The notes under the pieces are model-generated. The model was not told where the DNA came from and searched no databases. It was given only the letters and a program-made list of their open reading frames with translations. Shown here one piece after another: positions 31,460-42,171 of a DNA stretch of 64,000 bases (position 1 is the stretch's first letter; every line of letters starts with the position of its first letter). The DNA is from Coix lacryma-jobi var. lacryma-jobi. Its lineage: Eukaryota; Streptophyta; Magnoliopsida; Poales; Poaceae. The translations under genes were made by a program, and so were the position numbers. The stretch is taken from contig CM019827.1 of the NCBI GenBank assembly GCA_009763385.1, forward strand, positions 97,872,177 through 97,936,176. The letters run 5' to 3'.

Positions 31460-32711
31460 TGTAAGTGCATCTAGCCCTTAGTGGGTTTTGGTGAACTGAG
31501 TGACAACATAATTAAAGGTCTAACAAGTTTGCTAAATGTATCCAAGGTTCAACTAGAAGTGCAAACTTGATGGTATTCCACATAGTGCTGAAATGAAGGC
31601 CAAAATTATGTATTATTGTATTGGAAGATCATGGAAACAATCTTGTTCAAGTAAAAGACAACAATGCAAATAGAGTTGATGATATGGCTTCTATGTTGTG
31701 GGATATCATGGCATCATGAGAAAGCAAGCATATTTGACAAATGACAAGTGAGACATAGATTGATGATTTTGGAATGGTCTCAACAATGGGTTGCTTTTCA
31801 TGAGCAAGATGAGTTTGATAGTGAACTAGCTTTGATCAAGGTTGAAGAATGAATCAATAATGCATAAGTGAGTTAATGTCAAGCAAAGGTCAATGACAAG
31901 GACTTAACTCATATTGGATATATGTCATCTCTACATTGGTTGGCTTGTATGGATAAATATTTGGAGAATCACTTTGCATTGATTTGATCAAGCTAGAAGT
32001 ATGAAGATGGAGATTGAAGTGAGTGTTGAGTGTCAAGCCAAAATGGAGAGGATATAAGGAACCGTGAATTGGCTTGACCATATTAATGATGATCCATATA
32101 TGTCTCTATGTGAGTCAAACTAAAGCTTGATTGGTCTCAACATTCATATCTACAAGATGTTCAAGCAAGGATCACAATATTGAAGAAATGGTTTTCAATG
32201 GATGATTAATATGATGTGACTTGAGTATGGCTTGGTAAGGTGAAGATAGCAAGGAAAGGACTTCGAGGTACTAAGCGAAAGTGAAGGTCAAGGAGACCGA
32301 GGTACTATGGCTAGGGTGAAGAAGAGAGTACTTGCATTGAGTCAAGGTACTAATCAAGCTATGGGGAGTCATATTGTGTTGACGATCAGATCATTAGTGA
32401 TAGTGACTTGAAGCCATGAAGTTGAACTCACATATGAGAGATGGTTCAAGTCACATGCTCAAGGGATGTTTGCTCGAAGAGATGAGATAGTTGCAATTAG
32501 TTGCAACCCCTATGAAGTGACATTGAGAAGAAATGGCATATGAAGATACTGAAGACTCAAGTGGTTAATTGTTTATATTCTCTTCTTCTTGAGTATAGGT
32601 ATGCCGTACTATCAAGAGGGATTCTAGCGCCCACAGTCAAATTGTGTTACCAATGCTCAATCTTTGCCAGATAGATACACATCCAGCCACCTTTCTAACC
32701 CCACAGGTTTC
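31460..32711 (+). repeat. C LTR1, first part
   Basis: Starts TGTAAGTGCATCTAGCCC and matches the beginning of LTR2 and LTR3. It stops at CACAGGTTTC, where D is inserted. The last five bases are the left TSD of D. Confidence 0.92.
32707..32711. repeat. Target-site duplication of D, left copy
   Basis: GTTTC, identical to 41194-41198. The empty site is seen in LTR2 near 50872. Confidence 0.95.
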
Positions 32712-35636
32712 TGTAACACCCAGTTTTAAGAACAAAACCAGGATAGCCATATGTGTGCCCAGGAAGTCCACACATACAACAACAGAGTATAGAATATCAG
32801 AAACAATGTTATTATATAACGTAACATAGCTATATTAACACTTACATATATCAGAGTAAAGCGGAACATAAACTAATCTTCACTTGAGGCTCCAGTCTTC
32901 ACAGGGACGGTTGACTGGGGGCACCGTACACCAAGCACAACTGATAGTCTTCTGGTAAACTCCACGACATCTCCACTAACCTTCTGGGTAACTTGGGCTA
33001 CCGTCTGGGGTTGTGGGAAATAGCAAGGGTGAGCACATATCGTACTCAACAAGTACAGGCGGAAATAAAATGTCATGCAAGGCTTGAACAAAGGTAGGCT
33101 GACACTGTTCAACTGCGATAAGCATTTTAGTTGGTCAAGTTTTATTAGCACCTGATTACTATAAGTGAGTGTAGGATAACCCATCCCATTAGTTAAGAAG
33201 AATACCACCTTTAATATAATCATCAACCGAGGTAAACACCTCCATCTAAGAAACCATCATCTTATGTCCGTAAGTCCAACTGTCCAAAACTAATCATGTG
33301 AGGGTCCAGGTCGCTCGTAACCGTGAGCACGGCTGATATATCAGTTTTACACTCTGCAGAGGTTGCACACTTTTCCCAACGAGCAGTGATTCCCATATGC
33401 CAAGGTCATGACTCCCATACTACACTTCCAAGGTGCATGGCAAGGTTTCACCACGGGCCTTTACAAAGATTCATCTAGCGAGCGAAAACCACCTAAAGTT
33501 CCTACTGGAAGCCGCAGCAACCAGAGGACCCCTAAGTCCATACCACATTCTTGGGCCATCCCTCAGTAGCGCCGCCCGGTTAACGGAACACTAGAATCCT
33601 CTAATTAATTAGCCCAGTTAGAGCCATATAACATCTCGTGGTTGCACTGTTATCCTGGGTGGTCGCTCCATGAGCCAGTTCTAAAAGGCGGACCCGAGCA
33701 CAAATCACAAACCACAAGCCAAACTTACCATAACCACCATACCATACCATGTGCCCGAGTCACTAAGTTCCACATTAAAGCATACTTCCATATCCATTGA
33801 GTCATCATTAATATATCATCATCATGTGGTATTTATAGAACAAGCAAAGTTGCTTAGCATAGCATTACTACCCATCATAAAACCCAGGTAACAAGGAAGA
33901 TATGGAAAACTAGGATAATCCTTAGGGTTCACATAATTAGACACATGCATGCAATTAGTGATTAATGGTGAATAGGTAAAGAACATGATCAAAGGGTGCC
34001 TGCACTTGCCTTCTTCGAGTTGATATTGGTCACAGTCTTTAAAGTCAAGCTCTTGCAGGTTCACTTGCAACTCTTCGTCTGTACGCAACAAACATCGGCA
34101 CACAGGAGCAAACATACAAGCAAAACATGCAATAAATTAGAAAACAGTACACCAATACATAAAATATGGATAAAACGCTTATAAAACTGTTCTACTCGTC
34201 GAGACGAACGCGTGGACACGAAAACCACTAAAAACGGATCTATAACGGAGGAGTTATGATTTAAACAAGGTTTTCTTTAATAAATTATTAGATTAAAACT
34301 AAACTCGAAATTTAAAAGTTGGAAACATGATTAACAGTTGTAAAAACATGTAGATTATGTAATTACAAACCTAATGCAACTTGAACGGGTCAAAACGAAG
34401 TTAAAACGGAGATTTTATAGCGAAAATAAAATCAGTGGCAAAGCTGTAAATACAGCGAACTTAATTACGAAATTAAATAAATAAAAACGAAAATCAGATT
34501 TTACTTGAGCTGACGGACGTCGGCGATGAATATTGACTGCAGGTTGCTTTTGTGGAGGATGAACGAGAGCCAAAAATCGATAACCGGAGTTGGGGAAGAA
34601 TTTGGCGGCCGTTGACAGAGCAAACAAAATTTTCGGACTCCCAAACTAGGGGCTTCCGTTATTGTGTGCTTTGGCCAAGGGATGGGACACATATATAGGG
34701 AGAAAAACTCTATGCCCCGCGTCAACTAGCGATATGGTGCTAATTGACGTTGCACCTCCACATTTACTAATGGGCCTAAATAAATATAAAAGCCCATTAG
34801 TAAATAAAGACGTTGATATTTGGAATTTAATAGAATTATTGCACATGGGCTTTGTGGGAGGGAGGAAAAAGACAGATTTTATTATTTTCGAAATTATTTA
34901 ATTTTTGGATTAAAATAATTCTAGAAAAGACTAGAATTGATATTTAAGTCAGGAAAAAATTACTCCAATGGCTCTGAAAATTCAGGAAAAATTCTCAGAG
35001 ACATTTGGAGACATGAGGAACTCAAATAAAATATTTGGAGCTCATGAAAAGATATTTTGGGACATCTAAAAATTAGATTATACTCCTAGAAAAATAGGAA
35101 AAAGTGTCGGAAAAAGCTGGAAAACTTCTCGAGAAGATTTTGGAGATATGATGATGAATGATGAGCACCAAGGAATATTTTAGAGCAGGCGAAAAAGATT
35201 TTTGGGAGACTCCAACAGAAAGGTTAAGCTAGAAAACAAAGAATTTGATTTTAGGAGAAGATATGGATAAGGCGGGGAGTTGGGCCGCCGGCTGATGGGA
35301 GAAGGGGGAAGGGGTGCGAGCGGGCCAAGGCCGACTGGGCCTTCGGGCCAGATTGGGGAGAGGGGTGAGGGAGAGAGAGGAAAAACCTTTTCTTTTTGTT
35401 TTCAACCATTTCAAAAGCATTTTCAAAATGAATTTGAAATCTTGCCAAACTTTGGAGCAAACCACTCATCACAAAATAAATTATGCACCAGCATGTATGC
35501 TCAAACATGTTGTTACCCTAAGATATATTTTAATTCAAAGAAAAGTTTTATTTCTCCTATATTCTCATGAGCACCAAAAATACATAATAAAACATTTTCT
35601 CTCTATTTCCAAGATTATAAATTTTAGGGTGTTACA
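32712..35636 (-). repeat. D 3' LTR
   Basis: 2925 bp, starting TGTAACACCCAG and ending TTAGGGTGTTACA on the plus strand. Small ORFs in it recur identically in the sister LTR and are not credible genes. Confidence 0.95.
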
Positions 35637-35650
35637 AATCTACCCCCCTT
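35637..35650 (-). promoter_or_regulatory. Polypurine tract of D
   Basis: AAGGGGGGTAGATT on the minus strand, immediately before the U3 start TGTAACACCC. Confidence 0.75.
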
Positions 35651-37736
35651 AAGATGAATCTCGTCCTCGAGATTCGGAAGGATCTTTGAAGAGATAGGGA
35701 AACTCTGCACGTAGCTCATCTTCACGTTCCCATGTTGCATCATCCACCGAGTGATGACTCCACTGGACTTTGCACATTCTTACAACCTTGCTTCTGGTAA
35801 CTCTTTCAGCGACTTCCAAAATCTTCACAGGATGCTCTGTATAAGTTAGATCATCTTTCAAGTTAACTTCCTCTAAGGGTAACTGTTCCTCTGGCACTCG
35901 CAAACACTTCTTCAACTGTGATACATGAAACACATTGTGTACATCTGACAATTGAGCAGGTAACTCAAGTTGATATGCCACTTCACCTTTTCTTTCCAAA
36001 ATCTTGAACGGACCAATATATTTGGGTGCCAACTTTCCTTTTACTTTAAATCTCTTGAGTCCTCGGACAGGTGATACTTTAAGATATACATAATCACCTA
36101 CTTCAAAAACTAACTGTCTACGACGTTTGTCGGCATAGCTTTTCTGTCTGGACTGAGCTGCTCTCAAGTTCTCACGAATGATTCGAACTTGTCTCTCTGC
36201 TTCCTTCAAAACTTCTGGTCCAAACACCTGACTTTCTCCTGTTTGATTCCAAAACAAAGGAGTTCTACATTTTCTGCCATACAAAGCTTCAAATGGGGCC
36301 ATTTTGAGACTAGCTTGGTAACTATTGTTATAAGAGAATTCTGCATATGGTAAACTCTTATCCCAACTAGTACCATACTGTACAGCACAAGCTCTCAACA
36401 TGTCTTCTAGAACCTGATTCGTTCTTTCTGTCTGTCCATCTGTTTGAGGATGATAGGCTGAACTAAAATTCAATTTCGTACCCATAGACTCATGAATCTT
36501 TTCCCAAAAACGAGATGTAAACTGAGTACCTCTATCTGACACAATCTTCCTCGGCACTCCATGCAAACACACAATTCTTGACATGTATAACTCTGCAAGT
36601 TTTGCACTAGAGTACGTAGTCTTGACAGGAATGAAGTGAGATACTTTAGTTAAGCGATCCACAATTACCCAAATTGAATCATAACCACTTTGAGTACGTG
36701 GTAAACCTACTATGAAATCCATACTGATCTCATCCCATTTCCATTCAGGTATCTTCAGTGGTTGCAACAATCCTGCTGGTCTTTGATGCTCTGCCTTCAC
36801 TCTTTGACACGTATCACACAAAGCCACGTATTCTGCTATGTCTCTCTTCATACCATACCACCAAAATTTCTTCTTCAAATCCTGGTACATCTTAGTGCTA
36901 CCGGGATAAATGGAATAAGCTGACTCATGAGCTTCTCTCAATATCAAATTACGGACATGTTTCAAGTCTGGCACACAAATTCTCTTCTTGAACCAAACAG
37001 TTCCATGTTCATCTATATGGAATCCAGGTGCTTTGTCTTTCTTAACTAGCTCAGCAATATCCTTTATCTTCTCATCATCCAATTGACCTTTGCGAACATC
37101 CTGCTCTAAGGTCGAATCAACTTCCATTGCCACTGCTTGAGTACTAGCGACCAAACCAAGGTTGAGCTTTTCAAATTCCTTGCATAAACCAGCTGGAAGT
37201 TGATGTTCTATGATCATATTAGCATAACCTTTCCGACTCAAAGCATCTGCTACAACATTAGCTTTTCCAGGATGATAGTGAATACCAAGATCAAAATCTT
37301 TAATAACTTCCAACCATCTGCGTTGTCTGGAGTTAAGATCTGACTGAGTGAATATGTACTTCAGACTCTTATGATCGGTGTAAATCTCACATCTATTACC
37401 CAACATATAATGTCTCCAGATTTTCAAAGCATGAACCACAGCTGCCAATTCTAGATCATGAGTAGGATAATTCTTCTCGTGTCTCTTTAACTGCCTCGAA
37501 GCATAGGCTATAACTCGACCTTCTTGCATAAGCACACTACTTTGCTGGAGGTTGGTCACTACTTGCACCATTGACTGCATGAGTTGAGTCTGCATCGTCA
37601 TCCACTGTTCCATGTTGCCTTGAGAAGAAGGTGGTTGTGAGCTCTGGTTGGTAGCATTCTGCATGCTTGCCTGCCTTCTTGTGTTCACCATCTGATTTAA
37701 CCAAGAACTTGTAAGCATAGGTGGAGAGATAAACAT
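35649..37736 (-). CDS. D fusion polyprotein: Gag N-terminus, partial RNase H, integrase, chromodomain (695 aa)
   Basis: A single open frame starts at the ATG at 37736. Residues about 1-66 are Gln/Met-rich Gag-like text (VNTRRQASMQ). At about residue 67 the text switches to gypsy RNase H (VLMQEGRVIAYASRQ to VVADALSRK, residue 169), so the rest of gag, protease and RT are deleted in frame. The first RNase H catalytic Asp lies upstream of the junction and is absent; the DLELAAV and YTDHKSL motifs remain. The integrase zinc finger reads H270, Y277, C307, C310, with Tyr replacing the second His. The core Asp residues (MDFIVG at 340, SDRGTQF) and Glu (GQTER) are present. A chromodomain occupies about residues 625-680. 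A working chromodomain would bind histone marks to guide insertion. Confidence 0.9.
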   Translation of the reverse strand: MFISPPMLTSSWLNQMVNTRRQASMQNATNQSSQPPSSQGNMEQWMTMQTQLMQSMVQVVTNLQQSSVLMQEGRVIAYASRQLKRHEKNYPTHDLELAAVVHALKIWRHYMLGNRCEIYTDHKSLKYIFTQSDLNSRQRRWLEVIKDFDLGIHYHPGKANVVADALSRKGYANMIIEHQLPAGLCKEFEKLNLGLVASTQAVAMEVDSTLEQDVRKGQLDDEKIKDIAELVKKDKAPGFHIDEHGTVWFKKRICVPDLKHVRNLILREAHESAYSIYPGSTKMYQDLKKKFWWYGMKRDIAEYVALCDTCQRVKAEHQRPAGLLQPLKIPEWKWDEISMDFIVGLPRTQSGYDSIWVIVDRLTKVSHFIPVKTTYSSAKLAELYMSRIVCLHGVPRKIVSDRGTQFTSRFWEKIHESMGTKLNFSSAYHPQTDGQTERTNQVLEDMLRACAVQYGTSWDKSLPYAEFSYNNSYQASLKMAPFEALYGRKCRTPLFWNQTGESQVFGPEVLKEAERQVRIIRENLRAAQSRQKSYADKRRRQLVFEVGDYVYLKVSPVRGLKRFKVKGKLAPKYIGPFKILERKGEVAYQLELPAQLSDVHNVFHVSQLKKCLRVPEEQLPLEEVNLKDDLTYTEHPVKILEVAERVTRSKVVRMCKVQWSHHSVDDATWEREDELRAEFPYLFKDPSESRGRDSS

Positions 37737-38253
37737 GAGCAGGAAAGATTAAGAAGATGAGGGGAACGACATGAGAGGCTTGAAGAAAGATTTTGGAGCA
37801 AGGAACAAGATAAGATCCCCCAAACTAACTAACAACACACTAAACTAACAACTTGATGTAGTTGTGAACATTGCCCACAACACATCACACTCATTACAAA
37901 GAAGCAAATCATCCAAAGGCATAAAGACAAACAAACTTGCACACCCAAACATGCTCCAACGCAAACTAACGCTCTTGGTGTTATGGTGGACAGCCTAAAG
38001 GGGTCAGTTGCTCTAGACATCCTAAGGTCACGTAGCAGCAAAGGTGAGAACCAGATCTAAAAGCAAGAAACGTAAGATAGATAGAGTAGGAGCAAGAACT
38101 TGAAGGTAAATAGACAAGGGGGAGGTCAAATGGTCAAGGAAAGGAATATTAACAAGAGTAGAAACAAAGGATATCAAGAACAAGGGTTGTATAACAAATT
38201 GGAATCCTATAAACGACCATTTTCTAGTTGGCATACGTCCTACAGTCAACACA
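37737..38253 (-). other. D 5' untranslated leader
   Basis: About 500 bp between PBS and the fusion ORF. I see no credible ORF or structure, but a packaging signal would be expected here. Confidence 0.5.
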
Positions 38254-38265
38254 GCTCCGATACCA
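38254..38265 (-). promoter_or_regulatory. Primer-binding site of D
   Basis: TGGTATCGGAGC on the minus strand, three bases after the LTR end; an iMet-type site. Confidence 0.85.
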
Positions 38266-38268
38266 TTC

Positions 38269-41193
38269 TGTAACACCCAGTTTTAAGAACAAAACCAGGA
38301 TAGCCATATGTGTGCCCAGGAAGTCCACACATACAACAACAGAGTATAGAATATCAGAAACAATGTTATTATATAACGTAACATAGCTATATTAACACTT
38401 ACATATATCAGAGTAAAGCGGAACATAAACTAATCTTCACTTGAGGCTCCAGTCTTCACAGGGACGATTGACTGGGGGCACCGTACGCCAAGCACAACTG
38501 ATAGTCTTCTGGTAAACTCCACGACATCTCCACTAACCTTCTGGGTAACTTGGGCTACCGTCTGGGGTTGTGGGAAATAGCAAGGGTGAGCACATATCGT
38601 ACTCAACAAGTACAGGCGGAAATAAAATGTCATGCAAGGCTTGAACAAAGGTAGGCTGACACTGTTCAACTGCGATAAGCATTTTAGTTGGTCAAGTTTT
38701 ATTAGCATCTGATTACTATAAGTGAGTGTAGGATAACCCATCCCATTAGTTAAGAAGAATACCACCTTTAATATAATCATCAACCGAGGTAAACACCTCC
38801 ATCTGAGAAACCATCACCTTATGTCCGTAAGTCCAACTGTCCAAAACTAATCATGTGAGGGTCCAGGTCGCTCGTAACCGTGAGCACGGCTGATATATCA
38901 GTTTTACACTCTGCAGAGGTTGCACACTTTTCCCAACGAGCAGTGATTCCCATATGCCAAGGTCATGACTCCCATACTACACTTCCAAGGTGCATGGCAA
39001 GGTTTCACCACGGGCCTTTACAAAGATTCATCTAGCGAGCGATAACCACCTAAAGTTCCTACTGGAAGCCGCAGCAACCAGAGGACCCCTAAGTCCATAC
39101 CACATTCTTGGGCCATCCCTCAGTAGCGCCGCCCGGTTAACGCAACACTAGAATCCTCTAATTAATTAGCCCGGTTAGAGCCATATAACATCTCGTGGTT
39201 GCACTGTTATCCTGGGTGGTCGCTCCATGAGCCAGTTCTAAAAGGCGGACCCGAGCACAAATCACAAACCACAAGCCAAACTTACCATAACCACCATACC
39301 ATACCATGTGCCCGAGTCACTGAGTTCCACATTAAAGCATACTTCCATATCCATTGAGTCATCATTAATATATCATCATCATGTGGTATTTATAGAACAA
39401 GCAAAGTTGCTTAGCATAGCATTACTACCCATCATAAAACCCAGGTAACAAGGAAGATATGGAAAACTAGGATAATCCTTAGGGTTCACATAATTAGACA
39501 CATGCATGCACTTAGTGATTAATGGTGAATAGGTAAAGAACATGATCAAAGGGTGCCTGCACTTGCCTTCTTCGAGTTGATGTTGGTCACAGTCTTTAAA
39601 GTCAAGCTCTTGCAGGTTCACTTGCAACTCTTCGTCTGTACGCAACAAACATCGGCACACAGGAGCAAACATACAAGCAAAACATGCAATAAATTAGAAA
39701 ACAGTACACCAATACATAAAATATGGATAAAACGCTTATAAAACTGTTCTACTCGTCGAGACGAACGCGTGGACACGAAAACCACTAAAAACGGATCTAT
39801 AACGGAGGAGTTATGATTTAAACAAGGTTTTCTTTAATAAATTATTAGATTAAAACTAAACTCGAAATTTAAAAGTTGGAAACATGATTAACAGTTGTAA
39901 AAACATGTAGATTATGTAATTACAAACCTAATGCAACTTGAACGGGTCAAAACGGAGTTAAAACGGAGATTTTATAGCGAAAATAAAATCAGTGGCAAAG
40001 CTGTAAATACAGCGAACTTAATTACGAAATTAAATAAATAAAAACGAAAATCAGATTTTACTTGAGCTGACGGACGTCGGCGATGAATATTGACTGCAGG
40101 TTGCTTTTGTGGAGGATGAACGAGAGCCAAAAATCGATAACCGGAGTTGGGGAAGAATTTGGCGGCCGTTGACAGAGCAAACAAAATTTTCGGACTCCCA
40201 AACTAGGGGCTTCCGTTATTGTGTGCTTTGGCCAAGGGATGGGACACATATACAGGGAGAAAAACTCTATGCCCCGCGTCAACTAGCGATATGGTGCTAA
40301 TTGACGTTGCACCTCCACATTTACTAATGGGCCTAAATAAATATAAAAGCCCATTAGTAAATAAAGACGTTGATATTTGGAATTTAATAGAATTATTGCA
40401 CATGGGCTTTGTGGGAGGGAGGAAAAAGACAGATTTTATTATTTTCGAAATTATTTAATTTTTGGATTAAAATAATTCTAGAAAAGTCCAGAATTGATAT
40501 TTAAGTCAAGAAAAAATTACTCCAATGGCTCCGAAAATTCAGGAAAAATTCTCAGAGACATTTGGAGACATGAGGAACTCAAATAAAATATTTGGAGCTC
40601 ATGAAAAGATATTTTGGGACATCTAAAAATTAGATTATACTCCCAGAAAAATAGGAAAAAGTGTCGGAAAAAGCTGGAAAACTTCTCGAGAAGATTTTGG
40701 AGATATGATGATGAATGATGAGCACCAAGGAATATTTTAGAGCAGGCGAAAAAGATTTTTGGGAGACTCCAATAGAAAGGTTAAGCTAGAAAACAAAGAA
40801 TTTGAGTTTAGGAGAAGATATGGATAAGGCGGGGAGTTGGGCCGCCGGCTGATGGGAGAAGGGGGAAGGGGCGCGAGCGGGCCAAGGCCGACTGGGCCTT
40901 CGGGCCAGATTGGGGAGAGGGGTGAGGGAGAGAGAGGAAAAACCTTTTCTTTTTGTTTTCAACCATTTCAAAAGCATTTTCAAAATGAATTTGAAATCTT
41001 GCCAAACTTTGGAGCAAACCACTCATCACAAAATAAATTATGCACCAGCATGTATGCTCAAACATGTTGTTACCCTAAGATATATTTTAATTCAAAGAAA
41101 AGTTTTATTTCTCCTATATTCTCATGAGCACCAAAAATACATAATAAAACATTTTCTCTCTATTTCCAAGATTATAAATTTTAGGGTGTTACA
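38269..41193 (-). repeat. D 5' LTR
   Basis: 2925 bp, same length as the 3' LTR and differing by about 20 substitutions counted by eye and no indel that changes length. Confidence 0.95.
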
Positions 41194-41198
41194 GTTTC
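41194..41198. repeat. Target-site duplication of D, right copy
   Basis: GTTTC, identical to 32707-32711. Confidence 0.95.
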
Positions 41199-42119
41199 AT
41201 ATGGATCAGATCCTTTTGGGGAGGTCCGCAGTGTCGAACCTTATGGTCGGCAGTGCCGATCATAATCGAACCGTTGGGCCCAGACTATATATATACCTTT
41301 TCAGAAAGCCCATAACGGTTCGGTTACACCAGTGCTTCTTCCAGCTCGGGATCTGACCGTTTGAAGAGCTCCCCTCTCTCTCTCTCTCACTCCTCCATTG
41401 TTGCTCCCAAAGCTTTCAAGTGGATCTCCCATTCCAACCACTAAAACTTGAAAGAGAGGGCAGCAAAACTCGATTAGAGAGCAGATCCATTGATTCCCAA
41501 AGTCCCAAGAGCATTGGTTCACATTTGGCCGGAGATTCTAGGGTTTATTACTCTTGGAGCTTGCTCCTAGCCGGCTAGGCGTTGCCCTTGAGCTTGCCAA
41601 CGTTTGTGGCAGCCTTGGGAGGTTTGTAACCACCTTCTTGCAGCTAAGAAATCACCCCTCACCTCAAGAGTTCACTCTCTTGACTTGAGAACGAGGAAAG
41701 GGCAAACCTAAGTGGTGAGCTTGAGCCTTTGTGGCATACCTCAACAACGTGGACTTAGGCAAGCCTTTGTGGCGAGCTGAACCACGGGATAAATCATTGT
41801 GTCACCTTGTGCTTTGGTTTACTTCTCGTTCTTGAAGTGGTTTCTAGGGTTAGGGTTCGATCTAGTGCTTTATACTTGTACTTTCGATTTCTGTCATATC
41901 TGTGAACTGTCTAACCCTGCAGGAAGCTTATTCTCTGCCTGTGCAACATTTCTTCTCATACTCACGAAACTCCATTTTACATTTTTCCAGGTCGGCAGTG
42001 TTGATCTCAGGATCGGCAGTGCTGATCTGCTTACTGATCGAATTGAGTTTTGAGTTTTGACAGGCCTATTCACCCCCCCCCCCCCTCTAGGCCTCCTAGG
42101 CAACATCAAGGTCCTTTCA
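41199..42119 (+). repeat. C LTR1, second part
   Basis: Resumes ATATGGATCAGATCC after D and ends AAGGTCCTTTCA. It carries dyads at 41223-41239 and 41245-41261 upstream of the TATA box, a second pair at 41990-42027, and a long C-tract just before its end. Confidence 0.92.
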
Positions 42120-42121
42120 AT

Positions 42122-42133
42122 TGGTATCAAAGC
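42122..42133 (+). promoter_or_regulatory. Primer-binding site of C, copy 1
   Basis: TGGTATCAAAGC, two bases after the end of LTR1. The second internal copy has the same site at 51797-51808. A has TGGTATCAGAGC, so C differs by one base. Confidence 0.85.
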
Positions 42134-42171
42134 CTGGCTCTCAAATTTGGGCTTAACCGCCTTGAGAGACG

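Larger units (their letters stand above)
32712..41193 (-). mobile_element. D: internally deleted Ty3/gypsy chromovirus-type element (Tekay-like)
   Basis: Two LTRs of exactly 2925 bp (32712-35636 and 38269-41193) with TGTAACACCC...GGTGTTACA ends flank only 2.6 kb of internal DNA. GTTTC duplications bound it. RNase H before integrase and a C-terminal chromodomain identify a gypsy chromovirus, and long LTRs suggest the Tekay/Del clade (inference). Most of gag plus all of protease and RT are missing, so it must have been mobilised in trans. By eye I count about 20 differences between the LTRs, so insertion is recent. Confidence 0.92.

Noticed and set aside
42073..42089. Long poly-C runs before the LTR ends of C as a G-quadruplex regulator
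   Set aside because: The tract varies in length among LTRs (as homopolymers do in sequencing and replication), and the conserved part is the generic C-tract seen in many plant LTR elements.
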